A stretch of 14,501 nt of DNA from Acidobacteriota bacterium (GCA_002720285.1 PBHT01000046.1:1-14501); one strand, 5' to 3'. Positions 1-8,649 are shown, numbered from the stretch's first letter. The notes: generated from the letters alone by a model not told the origin. Translations and numbers: made by a program.

Positions 1-219
1 CAACCCTTCAAACGCCTGGACAGTAACCTCGGGCGTATCAACATAGATATCGTCGATCATCTCAATACGTTCTTCGACCGAAAACAAAGACTGTTTCTGC
101 GGGTGACGCAGGATGCCAATATGCACTTCATCGAAGAGAGCTTTCGCCCGGCTAACAATCTCAATATGCCCGTTCGTCATCGGGTCGAACGAACCCGGAT
201 AAACGGCAACATGATCCAT
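1..219 (-). CDS. coaD: Phosphopantetheine adenylyltransferase, N-terminal part
   Basis: CoaD transfers AMP from ATP to 4'-phosphopantetheine, giving dephospho-CoA in the penultimate step of coenzyme A synthesis in the cytoplasm. The 73 visible codons begin MDHVAVYPGSFDP and continue MTNGHIEIV. These are the GSFDP nucleotide-binding loop and the TNGH motif, whose histidine matches the (H/T)xGH signature of the nucleotidyltransferase superfamily. The family is usually about 160 residues, so a little under half the gene is present and the rest lies beyond the left edge. The ATG at 219 has GAGGA a few bases upstream (TGAGGACAGC then ATG). It lies downstream of rsmD on the same strand, a very common pairing, with a 107-base gap that holds its own promoter candidate. 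Identity is secure; only the C-terminus is unseen. Confidence 0.95.
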   Translation of the reverse strand, partial: MDHVAVYPGSFDPMTNGHIEIVSRAKALFDEVHIGILRHPQKQSLFSVEERIEMIDDIYVDTPEVTVQAFEGL

Positions 220-289
220 GCTGTCCTCAGGGGTGGAGTGTGGATCAGGCGGCCTTCCGTTGGACCGGATACCGCAGTACGAATCGCGA

Positions 290-298
290 ATTATATCA
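290..298 (-). promoter_or_regulatory. Extended -10 promoter candidate for coaD
   Basis: On the minus strand the gap between rsmD and coaD reads TGATATAAT, a perfect TATAAT preceded by the TGn of an extended -10 element. No good -35 box sits 16-18 bases upstream, which is normal for extended -10 promoters. Transcription would start near 283 and give a leader of about 64 bases. This would let coaD be expressed separately from recG-rsmD. It is a motif-based inference. Confidence 0.45.
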
Positions 299-326
299 GG
301 GAAAGAGTGAAACAATACCCGTTCGC

Positions 327-911
327 TTACTGCTTTGGGTCGAGTATCTCGACGTTTCCTCGTGCCGCAAAAATGGAGAAGGCAGTGTCGCCTACACTAA
401 TCTGACGTAATAGTTCCAAGCCCGCTACAAGTTTCACGTCTCGCGTCGAGCGATGTTCCACAATTAGTACACCGTTTGCGTTGACCATTGCGTGGTCAAA
501 GACTGCCGCCACGCATGTATGGGTATCGACCCAATCGTACGGAGGATCTAAAAAGATAATGTCGAAAGGATCCTCAGTTGACCCGACACGGCGCAAAGCA
601 TCCTGCCAGGATCCATGAACCACTCTTCCGAGAACAGAAAAACAACAGAGTTCAAGATTCGCTTCTAGTTCCTTTACCACTCGCTCGTCTTGTTCGATAA
701 ATACAGCTGCCGAAGCACCCCTGCTCAAGGCCTCGATCCCAACCGCACCTGAGCCGGCAAACATGTCGAGGAATCGTGCATTTGAGATCTGGGGCGCCAA
801 TACGTTAAATAAAGTCTCGCGGGCCCGATCACTGGTCGGGCGCAGGCCAGCTACTTGGTGTACCTTCAGCCGTCGCCCTTTTGCCTTACCGGCGATGATT
901 CGTACACTCAT
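327..911 (-). CDS. rsmD: 16S rRNA (guanine-966-N2)-methyltransferase RsmD
   Basis: RsmD is an SAM-dependent methyltransferase that makes m2G966 in 16S rRNA during 30S assembly. The 194-residue product shows the family signatures in order: RIIAGKAKGRRL at the N-terminus, RPTSDRARETLFN (about 24-36), the SAM-binding LDMFAGSGAVGIEAL (about 48-62), and the catalytic LDPPYD (about 121-126), the form of the NPPY motif used by this family. The start is the ATG at 911, whose ATGA overlaps the recG stop by 4 bases, indicating translational coupling. A longer in-frame version starting at 965 would add 18 residues inside recG that lack family similarity, so I reject it. coaD follows on the same strand. 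The identification is firm. Confidence 0.94.
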   Translation of the reverse strand: MSVRIIAGKAKGRRLKVHQVAGLRPTSDRARETLFNVLAPQISNARFLDMFAGSGAVGIEALSRGASAAVFIEQDERVVKELEANLELCCFSVLGRVVHGSWQDALRRVGSTEDPFDIIFLDPPYDWVDTHTCVAAVFDHAMVNANGVLIVEHRSTRDVKLVAGLELLRQISVGDTAFSIFAARGNVEILDPKQ

Positions 912-2980
912 CCTGTCTGGCTCATAGCAAACCGGCGGCCCCAATAACGCCAAATCCGCTGGCAATAGTCCTTGCTTTCACGGTCCTCAGCCGCAACCAA
1001 TCTTCGGGCCTCCTTAGATGTTACTTCCAGCCATTCATGGTCATGAAACGGGTCACCAACTCTCAAGCCAGCCAGACCCGCCTGACGAGTGCCAAGCAAC
1101 TCTCCTGGGCCACGCAATGACAAATCCCTTTCAGCGAGTTCGAAACCATCCGTTGTTGACTGGACAGCTTCTAGGCGCGACTGGGCATTTTCAGAAAGCG
1201 GTGCATGGGCAAGGAAGACACAGGTTGCTTGCGCGCTACCTCGTCCCACCCTGCCACGTAACTGATGTAGTTGGGCTAATCCGAAGCGCTCAGCATGACC
1301 GATAACCATCAGCGTGGCATTAGTGACATCCACACCGACTTCAACGACCGTAGTCGATGCCAGGACGTCAATCTGGCCAGCTCTGAAACGTTCCATCGTC
1401 GAAGACCTTTCATCCTGAGCCTGTCTCCCGTGCAATAGCCCAATACGGGCACCTGGTAATTGGCGTTGCAGCTCGGCTTGTAGTTGGACAGCGGCGGACA
1501 GCTCGTCATCTCCTTCCTTTATGCGAGGCGCAACAACATAGGCCTGTTCACCACGGTGGACGGTCGCAACAAGCATCTCTACGACCCGGCTCCAATCAGC
1601 TGCGGGAACCACTTGTGATACGACCGGTTGGCGCCCGGGGGGCATGTCATCGATCTTGCACACATCGAGATCCCCGTACACCGTAAGTTCCAAGGTTCGT
1701 GGTATCGGCGTCGCGGTCATCACCAGCAAATGGGGACATTGATGATGATCTGCTCTGCCCTTTTCGCGAAGCGATGCGCGTTGGCGAACACCGAACCGAT
1801 GTTGTTCGTCGATCACTGCTAATCCCAATTTGGAAAACGAAACTTCGGGCTCCAATAAAGCATGGGTGCCTACCAGTATTTTGATATCACCGTTCGCTAG
1901 TCCGTCCAGGATCTTCTGCTTTGATCCGGAGCTAGTGGTACCAGTCAGGCACTCCATGTTTACGCCTCCGGAAGCCGCCCACGGCGCAAGCCAACGTGAA
2001 TGTTGACGCGCAAGAAGTTCAGTAGGAACCATAATTGCGGCCTGGTAACCAGCAGTTGCTGCAACCAATAGAGCACCGCCGGCCACGGCTGTCTTTCCGC
2101 ACCCGACATCCCCTTGCAATAGCCGGTGCATCGGAACGCGGCTCTGCATGTCGGCAAGAATCGCCCAGAGAGCAGCGTCTTGCCCAGGAGTGAGCCTGAA
2201 GGGCAAAACCTTCAGAATTGCTGCAACACTAGCTTCATCAAATATCATCTCAGGTCCCAAGAGTTCGTTCTTTTCCTGGGCACGCTGCAATTGCAGCACT
2301 GTCTGTAACGACAGAAATTCTTCGCAAACCAACCGCTGATGTGCTGGTGAGCGTGCAGCATTTAAAACACTTGCGTCTGCTGTGCTAGTCGGTCTATGAA
2401 TCCCGACAACAGCCTCGTAGCGACCAGTAAGCTGCAACCGGCGTCTCGTCGAATCTGGCAGCGATTCAGGAATTTCGCCGACAAGGTCAATGCACGCGTC
2501 GATTAGTCGCCTAAGAACACCGGGCGCTACCTTGCCAATTCGCCTATAGATCGGGACTAGCCTCCCCAAGTGGAGTCCGGCACCCTTTTCCAAAACAGGA
2601 TTAACAAGCTGCGGATCTCCATCGTGTTCAACGACTTTCCCGAAAAGCGAAACAGAGTCACCTTTGGCGATCGCATCAGCAACGTACGGCTGCCGGAACC
2701 ACACAACCTTCAATTCACCGGTCTCGTCGCTCATCACGGCTTCGACACGGTTTCGATCCCTATACCCCAGTCGGCGAATCCGGTTAACTTTTACGTTAAA
2801 GGTGTAGCTTTCACCCACTATTAACTCGGAAATCGAAGAAATCCTGGACCGGTCTTCATATCGAAACGGCAGCTGTAGTAACAAATCCTCGACAGTCTGA
2901 ATTCCACGACGTCTTAGGGCAGCAGCTCGCACCATCCCGACGCCTGGAACTCTACTCACCGGATCGTGCAACTCAGCCAT
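908..2980 (-). CDS. recG: ATP-dependent DNA helicase RecG
   Basis: RecG is a monomeric superfamily 2 helicase that regresses stalled replication forks and branch-migrates Holliday junctions and R-loops. The 690-residue product is of normal length. An N-terminal wedge/OB region occupies roughly residues 1-230 (VPGVGMVRAAALRRRGI resembles the helix-hairpin-like start). The helicase core follows: LTPGQ near 263, Walker A GDVGCGKT at 290-297, VPTELLARQH at 318-327, Walker B-type DEQHRFG at 391-397, motif III TATPIPRTLELT near 422, and motif VI QLRGRVGRG in the second RecA domain. The DEQHRFG box and TATPIPRT motif are specific to RecG within this superfamily. The start ATG at 2980 has GGTGAG just upstream. 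It forms an operon with rsmD and is divergent from the nucleosidase gene across 26 bases. Confidence 0.96.
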   Translation of the reverse strand: MAELHDPVSRVPGVGMVRAAALRRRGIQTVEDLLLQLPFRYEDRSRISSISELIVGESYTFNVKVNRIRRLGYRDRNRVEAVMSDETGELKVVWFRQPYVADAIAKGDSVSLFGKVVEHDGDPQLVNPVLEKGAGLHLGRLVPIYRRIGKVAPGVLRRLIDACIDLVGEIPESLPDSTRRRLQLTGRYEAVVGIHRPTSTADASVLNAARSPAHQRLVCEEFLSLQTVLQLQRAQEKNELLGPEMIFDEASVAAILKVLPFRLTPGQDAALWAILADMQSRVPMHRLLQGDVGCGKTAVAGGALLVAATAGYQAAIMVPTELLARQHSRWLAPWAASGGVNMECLTGTTSSGSKQKILDGLANGDIKILVGTHALLEPEVSFSKLGLAVIDEQHRFGVRQRASLREKGRADHHQCPHLLVMTATPIPRTLELTVYGDLDVCKIDDMPPGRQPVVSQVVPAADWSRVVEMLVATVHRGEQAYVVAPRIKEGDDELSAAVQLQAELQRQLPGARIGLLHGRQAQDERSSTMERFRAGQIDVLASTTVVEVGVDVTNATLMVIGHAERFGLAQLHQLRGRVGRGSAQATCVFLAHAPLSENAQSRLEAVQSTTDGFELAERDLSLRGPGELLGTRQAGLAGLRVGDPFHDHEWLEVTSKEARRLVAAEDRESKDYCQRIWRYWGRRFAMSQTG

Positions 2981-2993
2981 GACTCACCGAGGC

Positions 2994-2999
2994 TAGAAT
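2994..2999 (+). promoter_or_regulatory. -10 box for a probably leaderless nucleosidase mRNA
   Basis: TAGAAT ends 7 bases before the ATG at 3007, so the predicted transcription start falls on or next to the start codon. There is no Shine-Dalgarno sequence in the remaining gap, which suggests a leaderless transcript. The neighbouring minus-strand TCTAAT (3003 to 2998) could be an overlapping -10 box for recG. No convincing -35 box is visible for either direction. Confidence 0.4.
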
Positions 3000-3006
3000 T
3001 AGATAC

Positions 3007-3825
3007 ATGCCCAATAATCGGAAACGCACACCCATCCCCAGTATCCTTTTTGTCGCCGCTGTAGAGTTCGAGTTGCGACCATTCGCTCGGTATCTGCGAA
3101 TTGATACATCAACTAATAGGGTGGCACATGCAAGAGGAGACAATGGCTCCGTAGCCTTATTAGCTGCCGGAATGGGACGTGGGGGAGATAAAACTTTTTC
3201 TGACGCAATACACAATTTGCAACCCGAGGCAGTAGTCAACGTCGGAATAGCTGGCGCACTCGACAAAAAGCATCCAGCAGGGTCAACTTGGGCGGTCCAA
3301 GAGTGGCGCGACCCGCTCCATCCCCATGCAACTACAGCCCATTCAGATCCGGCCCTCTTAGAAAAAGTCCTGCGCACCCTTAAACAGGCAAGTATTCCAT
3401 GCAAAAGGGCCATTGCAGTAACCGTAGATGAACCACTATACGACGTGAACATTCGCGACCGTATTCGCTCGGGCAGCGGTGCCCACCTTGTCGAAATGGA
3501 AGGCTCAGTGTGGGCAAAAATAGCTGCTGAGCACCGCGTTCCGTTTACAGCTGTTCGAGTTATTTCTGACCATGCCGATCGTCCCTTGCCTGGCCCTAAC
3601 TCTAAGGCTGCGCGGCGTGCCTGGCTGGCACAAGACGACACGACAACTGGCAAAAGCCGATTGTCACTAGCCCTTATTGCTTCGGTCGCTTGGCTGAGAC
3701 CGCGCAAACAACTTCGCGAGTTAAAGGAGGCCGGAGATGGATTCGGCAAAGCCGTCGACGCACTCGACAATGTCGCCCACGCACTCCTTCCCAATCACGA
3801 GTTGACAGGTGCTGTGCATCGATAG
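3007..3825 (+). CDS. Nucleoside phosphorylase / nucleosidase family protein (PNP-UDP type)
   Basis: The protein belongs to the PNP/UDP phosphorylase superfamily, whose members cleave the N-glycosidic bond of nucleosides such as purine nucleosides, methylthioadenosine or S-adenosylhomocysteine. The 272-residue product has ILFVAAVEFELRPF (13-26) as first strand and acid-rich loop, LLAAGMGRGGDKT (51-63), VNVGIAGAL (77-85), VEMEG (162-166), the ribose-binding motif of MTA/SAH nucleosidases and phosphorylases, and ISDHAD (186-191), which supplies the catalytic-type Asp188. About 70 extra C-terminal residues are less conserved. The substrate cannot be assigned: it could be an HpnG-like phosphorylase, an MTA/SAH nucleosidase or a general purine nucleosidase. 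The ATG at 3007 lacks a Shine-Dalgarno sequence. The gene is divergent from recG and convergent with a purine permease, consistent with base salvage. Confidence 0.8.
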   Translation: MPNNRKRTPIPSILFVAAVEFELRPFARYLRIDTSTNRVAHARGDNGSVALLAAGMGRGGDKTFSDAIHNLQPEAVVNVGIAGALDKKHPAGSTWAVQEWRDPLHPHATTAHSDPALLEKVLRTLKQASIPCKRAIAVTVDEPLYDVNIRDRIRSGSGAHLVEMEGSVWAKIAAEHRVPFTAVRVISDHADRPLPGPNSKAARRAWLAQDDTTTGKSRLSLALIASVAWLRPRKQLRELKEAGDGFGKAVDALDNVAHALLPNHELTGAVHR

Positions 3826-3883
3826 TGGTAGTAAAGATGACCGTCGACACATTCCGCCAGCCACATACCCGCTAAGGGCTTCC

Positions 3884-5224
3884 TTACCCCACCGGTATAA
3901 ATAGAAACCGAAGAAAAAAGATTCCGCCGAGCGTCCACATAACCCAGGAGATTTCCTGGGAACGGCCTCCTAAGGCTTTCGACCCGAGGTAAACAGCAAC
4001 GCCCATCGCCAGCCCGTCGGAAATACTGAACGTCACCGGGATTGCTAGCGCGGTAACGAACGCGGCAATGCCCTCACTGGGATCCTCCCACTCAATTCTC
4101 GACAGGCTTGTTGCCATCAACGCACCTACTACAACCAGTACCGGAGCAGTCGCAAAAGATGGCACAGCAGTCAGCGCGGGAGCGAAGAACATTGCACCGC
4201 AAAACCCACCAACCACGACCATGTTAGCAAGCCCTGTGCGAGCTCCCGCTGCGATACCCGAGGCGCTCTCCACGTAGGTCGTCACAGGGGCGGTCCCTAA
4301 CGCGGCACCGACTACCGTGGCGGCAGCATCCGCTGACAACGCCCTATTATCTCCAGGGAGGCGGCCCTTATCATCAAGGAACCCACCTTGAACTCCAACC
4401 CCCACCAACGTTCCCATGGTGTCGAAGAAATCGACGAATAACAAAGCGATCATGATGTCCAGAAAGCGGATGTCGAACGCACCGCGAAGGTCCCACTGAA
4501 ATGTGGTCCCCGAAACTTCAGGAAAGGCTACCCAGCGTTCAGGTGTAGCTGCGTGGCCGAGCATCATGGCTAGAGCCGTGGTGGCCACGATACCTATCAA
4601 GAGTGCCCCGGGAATTCGTCGGACCCATAACCCTGCAGTAACAAGTAAGCCGGCCCCCGCGATCCACACTGATGGTGCGTGTACATCGCCCAATTTCACG
4701 AGCGTGCGAGCGTCAGCCACCACAACGCCTGCTGCCTGCATTCCAATGAACGCTATGAAAAGTCCAATGCCAGTCGAAACAGCGAGTTTAAGGGTCATCG
4801 GAATTTCACGCATGACGCGACTACGGAGCTCAAGCCAAGTAGCTACAAGAAATAACCCGCCTGACCATCCAACCAGCCCCAGTGCAACTTTCCAGGCACG
4901 ATCAGGCGGTCCAGGCCCAAGCGCTGCAGCGACCGCCGGAACAACCGAAAACACAAAGTAGGCATTAAGCCCCATCCCAGGGGCAAGTGCGAAGGGATAC
5001 CCCGCCCACCAAGCCATCAGAAACGTGCCGATCGCAGACGACGCGCAGGTTGCGAAAACCGCTGACTCGACTGGAATCCCCGCCTTCGAAAGGAGGTCGG
5101 CGTTAACGACGACAATGTAGGCCATCGTGGCAAACGTCGTCAGCCCGCCTCGAAGCTCCGTCGCAATCGTACTGCCAGAATCCTGAACACTGAAGAACCG
5201 ATCAATTGCCGCTACAACCCCCAC
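3884..5224 (-). CDS. NCS2-family purine permease, AzgA (guanine/hypoxanthine) type
   Basis: This is an inner-membrane nucleobase:cation symporter, most similar to the AzgA/PbuG/PbuO/GhxP branch that imports adenine, guanine or hypoxanthine. Signatures are IDRFFSV near the N-terminus, GLTTFATMAYIVVVN (27-41), PGMGLNAYF (82-90), VDFFDTMGTLVGV (264-276) and TTYVESASGIAAGARTGL (315-332). These are characteristic of the AzgA clade, not the uracil/xanthine branch. The 446 residues match the usual length, and many hydrophobic helices are evident. I chose the GTG at 5224, 20 bases after the smc stop, because the conserved region begins at once. A TTG at 5266 inside smc is an alternative. The open frame extends upstream to 5569, but that part is the out-of-frame image of smc. 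No clear ribosome site is present, so translation may be coupled to smc. Exact substrate is unknown. Confidence 0.88.
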   Translation of the reverse strand: MGVVAAIDRFFSVQDSGSTIATELRGGLTTFATMAYIVVVNADLLSKAGIPVESAVFATCASSAIGTFLMAWWAGYPFALAPGMGLNAYFVFSVVPAVAAALGPGPPDRAWKVALGLVGWSGGLFLVATWLELRSRVMREIPMTLKLAVSTGIGLFIAFIGMQAAGVVVADARTLVKLGDVHAPSVWIAGAGLLVTAGLWVRRIPGALLIGIVATTALAMMLGHAATPERWVAFPEVSGTTFQWDLRGAFDIRFLDIMIALLFVDFFDTMGTLVGVGVQGGFLDDKGRLPGDNRALSADAAATVVGAALGTAPVTTYVESASGIAAGARTGLANMVVVGGFCGAMFFAPALTAVPSFATAPVLVVVGALMATSLSRIEWEDPSEGIAAFVTALAIPVTFSISDGLAMGVAVYLGSKALGGRSQEISWVMWTLGGIFFLRFLFIPVG

Positions 5225-5243
5225 TTGGGAGCCCGAAACACGC

Positions 5244-8200
5244 TCAGTGGAGTTGGACGGAGACAAGTTGCGAAACACCGCTTTCCTGCATCGTGACACC
5301 GTAGAGCAAGTCTGCGATTTCCATGGTGCGCTTGTTATGGGTGATGAGGATGAATTGTGTGTGGCTCTCAAAAGAATGAAGCGCACGGAGGAAGCGTTCG
5401 ATATTAGGCTCATCCAGAGCAGCGTCAGCTTCGTCAAGAATACAGAATGCCGTCGGCCGATACTCGAATATGCCAAACAGGAGTGACAGCGCCACCAACG
5501 TCCGCTCACCCCCAGAGAGCAGACGAATGTTCTGTAGCTTCTTCCCAGGGGGCTGGGCGAAGATCTCAATCCCGGAGTTCAGGGGGTCTTCTGGATTCTC
5601 GAGCTTCATGCCCGCTTTCCCACCCCCGAACAATTGGCGGAAAATCCGGTTGAAATATCCATTGATTGACTCGAAACAATCATTGAAACGCTCGATGCAA
5701 TCGGTGTCGATACGTTCAATTGCTTCGTTGAGATTTGCTGCTGCATTCTTGAGATCCTTACGCTGTACCCCAAGTTCCTGATGGCGTCCCTCCTGTACTT
5801 CGAAATCTTCGTAGGCCACCAGGTTGACTGGTCCGAGTCGCTCGATCTTCCCTTGGACTTCCCGACTTAACGTGCGCAACTCAGAAGCGGCAAGCTTCTC
5901 AATATCGATGTCTTCATCCTTCTTTGCACGCTTAGGCCTCTCAGGTTCATCATTCCCTTCAACTGCCTCAAGCGCGCCTTCTTCGAGAAGCTCGGCCGGC
6001 CCAATCGCCAGTTTCTCTCGAATCTGTTCCTCGATGTGCTGGCCAGCAACTCGAATTTCTGCTGCTTCAACTTCAAGCTTCGAACGAACCTCCTGTGCCC
6101 GTTCCAAGTCACTGCGTACCAGAGACTGCGCCTCCTGGAGAGCCGCGATCTCAGCCTCTCCAGCTTTGTCATCAATATCCGCAGCGTTCACATTGGCTTC
6201 AAGCGACACACCCCTTTTTACGACTTCATCGGCTTGCTTGTCAGCCTTTTCTGCGGTCTTGGTGGCTATCTTAGATGCCTCAATCAAACTTTTAACCTCT
6301 GACAACGCGCGCTGATGTTCGGACTTCAGCCGCCGGCAAGCTGCCTCTGAAACAGCAAGCTCCTGGTGTGAGGCGTCTGCTTGCGCAGCGGCAGCCGCGG
6401 CAGCGATAGCCGCGCGGTCACGGTTTTCCCGGGCGCCCAACTCCTCGGGTGTGGTTACTTCGCGTTCGGATGGAGAACCCTGCCCTGTTTCCGCGCTTCC
6501 CGTATCCTCAGCAACCTCCACCATCCTTAGCCGGGCTTGGCGCCCACGCACTCGCACCTCCGCGCCACAGGCCCAGCAACTCCCGCTGTTGTCGACAAAA
6601 GCGTGGCCTGGATAACTTCTTGCCAATTCCGGCGCATCCGCCACATCTGTGATCAGCCAGGTATCCCGCAACAACGAACGAACTACGGCCTCTGCGCTTT
6701 CATTGCGACCACTAACCCGTTCTTGTAGTGCACCAGTGATGCGATCGTCTGCTGGTGGAGGTGCGATGAACGGTGACTCCACGAATCGGAGTGCTCGGCT
6801 TCGCCGATTATCCTCAAGGGTCTCTCCCAGCCATTCTCCCAACATTGCCTCCGGCAGAACCTTTACGTCTAGCAAATCACCAAGCGCCAGGCTAAGAGCG
6901 GGGAAATCTTCCTCCTCTACTATTATGTTCACTGACAACGGTTGTGCGCCCTCGCCGTCCTCACTTGAGGATGGCGCCGGCCTGAGCGCTAAATCGAGCC
7001 TTCGTCGCGCTGCTGAAAGCTCCTCCTCTGCTTCCGACAGAACTGTCTTGGCTGTCTCGTGCACGGCTTCCGATTGTTGCGCCACTTCCTTGCGACGAAC
7101 CTGTAAGCCCGTGGCCTCCTCAAGCCGTTTTCCCAGTTCAGTGCTACGCCGCTCAAGTTCGGCTTGCCGTTCTTGCGCGAACCTCTGTCGATCTTCCTGT
7201 CGTTGCACCTCAGCCCTAAGCCGTTCTTGCTCAAGCTGGTTCTGGTAAAGACGCTGACGCCGCTCCTGTTCATCTTTTCGGGCAGCACGCATACGCTTGC
7301 GCTCTTGTTCCAACTTCATGGCCGCCGCCGTAAGGTTCTCCTTCGCCTTCTTCTCAGCCTCGCTAGCTTCACCAATCGCAGCGACTGCCAGCGATTCCCG
7401 TTGCTGCGATTCAAGCAACTCACGGTGCAACCAGGCACGCTCTAGGCGGCGTAGTTCGCCTCGAAGCTTTTTGTACCGACGCGCCCGGCCCGCCTGGCGC
7501 TTGAGACTGCGCATCTGGCGGCCGACTTCTTCATAAATATCGTCGATCCGAGCCACATCCTGCGCCGTAGCTTCAAGTTTAAGCTGGGTCAAATGACGAC
7601 GGTGTCTATAGAGGGTAATCCCCGCGGCTTCCTCAAGCGGCGCACGACGTTCCAGCGAACTAGCAGAGAGAATCTGGTCGATCTTGCCCTGCCCGATCTG
7701 GAAGCAAGTCCGTGTTCCAAGTCCTGTCCCAGCAAGCCGCTCACGGATATCCCGCAAACGGCATTTGTCACCGTCAAGCAAGTACTCTGAGTCTCCAGAA
7801 CGGAAAAGGCGACGGGTTATCTTTAGAAGGCTGGGATCGTCACTATCCCCGAAATCATCGGCCTCTGAATCCTCTCTGGAATCAATCTCGATACTGCCTC
7901 CGAGAGTATCAATTCTGACTGGGGGGGTTCTGTCACGGGTGGACGTGCCTTCAGCTCTGTCGCTTTGTCTAGCACCATTACCGTTGGCACCATTACCACC
8001 CGACCCGTTCGACCCATTTCCCGTTGTTGACTCCAGGCCCGCGACCAAGCGCCCATCCCCATCAGCTTCTGGCCGCACCCCAGTCGCGCCCCCGGCTTCG
8101 AGATCAGCAAGTGGGTCAAAACCACCCTGGCCATTCGAAGCACCATTGCTCAAATAGAGGGTGACTTCAGCTAGTCCAATTGCCCGGCGCGTGGCGGTTC

Positions 8201-8405
8201 CCTGAAAAATGACGTCCTGCATTTGATGGGCCCGCAGCGCACGAGTACTTTGCTCCCCCAGAACCCAGAGAATGGCGTCGGAGATATTGCTTTTGCCGCA
8301 ACCGTTTGGACCAACGACCGCAGTTATTCCTTCAGGGAAGTCAAGCTCCGCAGCATCGGCGAAAGACTTAAAGCCGCGGATTTCTAGTTTCGACAACTTC
8401 CACAC
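5244..8405 (-). CDS. smc: Chromosome segregation ATPase SMC with an inserted head linker
   Basis: SMC is the ABC-type ATPase of bacterial condensin; with ScpA and ScpB it loads near the origin and extrudes DNA loops. The 1053-residue protein has [11 protein letters not shown] (7-17), Walker [10 protein letters not shown] (32-40), [10 protein letters not shown] (237-246), [12 protein letters not shown] (252-263), an arm of charged heptads (about 265-475), a hinge-like segment (about 485-625, with [11 protein letters not shown]), a second arm, signature LLSGGERTL (962-970), Walker B CILDEADA (988-995) and [16 protein letters not shown] near the end. It is about 130 residues shorter than typical SMC. 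Two oddities are a roughly 100-residue Gly/Asn/Ser and acidic insertion (about 88-192) inside the N-terminal head lobe, and a short hinge. The start is GTG at 8405, with TGAGG 10 bases upstream. The purine permease follows directly downstream. Confidence 0.95.
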   Translation of the reverse strand: MWKLSKLEIRGFKSFADAAELDFPEGITAVVGPNGCGKSNISDAILWVLGEQSTRALRAHQMQDVIFQGTATRRAIGLAEVTLYLSNGASNGQGGFDPLADLEAGGATGVRPEADGDGRLVAGLESTTGNGSNGSGGNGANGNGARQSDRAEGTSTRDRTPPVRIDTLGGSIEIDSREDSEADDFGDSDDPSLLKITRRLFRSGDSEYLLDGDKCRLRDIRERLAGTGLGTRTCFQIGQGKIDQILSASSLERRAPLEEAAGITLYRHRRHLTQLKLEATAQDVARIDDIYEEVGRQMRSLKRQAGRARRYKKLRGELRRLERAWLHRELLESQQRESLAVAAIGEASEAEKKAKENLTAAAMKLEQERKRMRAARKDEQERRQRLYQNQLEQERLRAEVQRQEDRQRFAQERQAELERRSTELGKRLEEATGLQVRRKEVAQQSEAVHETAKTVLSEAEEELSAARRRLDLALRPAPSSSEDGEGAQPLSVNIIVEEEDFPALSLALGDLLDVKVLPEAMLGEWLGETLEDNRRSRALRFVESPFIAPPPADDRITGALQERVSGRNESAEAVVRSLLRDTWLITDVADAPELARSYPGHAFVDNSGSCWACGAEVRVRGRQARLRMVEVAEDTGSAETGQGSPSEREVTTPEELGARENRDRAAIAAAAAAAQADASHQELAVSEAACRRLKSEHQRALSEVKSLIEASKIATKTAEKADKQADEVVKRGVSLEANVNAADIDDKAGEAEIAALQEAQSLVRSDLERAQEVRSKLEVEAAEIRVAGQHIEEQIREKLAIGPAELLEEGALEAVEGNDEPERPKRAKKDEDIDIEKLAASELRTLSREVQGKIERLGPVNLVAYEDFEVQEGRHQELGVQRKDLKNAAANLNEAIERIDTDCIERFNDCFESINGYFNRIFRQLFGGGKAGMKLENPEDPLNSGIEIFAQPPGKKLQNIRLLSGGERTLVALSLLFGIFEYRPTAFCILDEADAALDEPNIERFLRALHSFESHTQFILITHNKRTMEIADLLYGVTMQESGVSQLVSVQLH
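7830..8144 (-). other. Low-complexity insertion in the SMC head domain
   Basis: This is the segment of smc encoding roughly residues 88-192. It lies between the strand [10 protein letters not shown] and the strand [17 protein letters not shown], which are close together in ordinary SMC proteins. It contains a Gly/Asn/Ser tract (residues about 129-144, [15 protein letters not shown]), then a charged stretch rich in Arg/Asp/Glu and a strongly acidic end ([10 protein letters not shown]). At the DNA level GCACCATTACC is repeated with a 15-base period (7972 and 7987), and a run of seven C on the coding strand lies at 7927-7921. The reading frame is intact throughout. Confidence 0.8.
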
Positions 8406-8408
8406 GAT

Positions 8409-8429
8409 GCACGGGCCTCAGATCCGTGC
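8409..8429 (-). promoter_or_regulatory. Stem-loop displaying the smc ribosome-binding site
   Basis: On the minus strand GCACGG and CCGTGC form a perfect 6-base-pair stem around a 9-base loop that contains TGAGG, the only Shine-Dalgarno-like sequence before the GTG start at 8405. The 3' side of the stem ends 3 bases before the start codon. Such a fold could modulate translation of smc. The complementarity is directly visible; the regulatory role is inference. Confidence 0.4.
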
Positions 8430-8493
8430 CTCCCGAGGTGCGTTAAACCGGACGACTGCTGCGTAGGTCGCCCCTAAGTGCCCGGTCCGGCGG

Positions 8494-8522
8494 AGTCTAA
8501 CACCTCCAAATCAAAGCGTAAA
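8494..8522 (-). promoter_or_regulatory. Sigma70-type promoter candidate for smc
   Basis: On the minus strand TTTACG (8522-8517) and TAGACT (8499-8494) are separated by exactly 17 bases, each matching the consensus at 4 of 6 positions. Predicted transcription start is near 8487, leaving a leader of about 80 bases that contains the stem-loop over the ribosome-binding site. It would drive smc and the downstream purine permease. Confidence 0.45.
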
Positions 8523-8649
8523 CGCAAGAACCACTACCTGTTGCGGTGCAAGAAGCGAGTACACTCAATATACGGTGGCATTCTTCCATACCGACTGCAC
8601 AACCGGCTATCTTCCTGACTATACCGGTCTCCAAGCAACGGATGGCGCT

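Noticed and set aside
912..965. An 18-residue longer RsmD.
   Set aside because: The added residues lie inside recG and the family start is MSVRIIAG at 911, with an ATGA overlap.
2973..3794. A 273-codon minus-strand open frame opposite the nucleosidase gene.
   Set aside because: It is the antisense image of a gene with clear family motifs, and its translation shows no recognisable domain.
3873..3886. TAAGG/CCTTA hairpin as a bidirectional terminator between the convergent genes.
   Set aside because: It has a five-pair stem with no T tract on either side and partly overlaps the permease stop codon.
5225..5569. A 115-residue N-terminal extension of the purine permease frame.
   Set aside because: It lies almost wholly inside smc in another frame, is Ser/Arg-rich without permease similarity, and the conserved permease region begins at about 5209.
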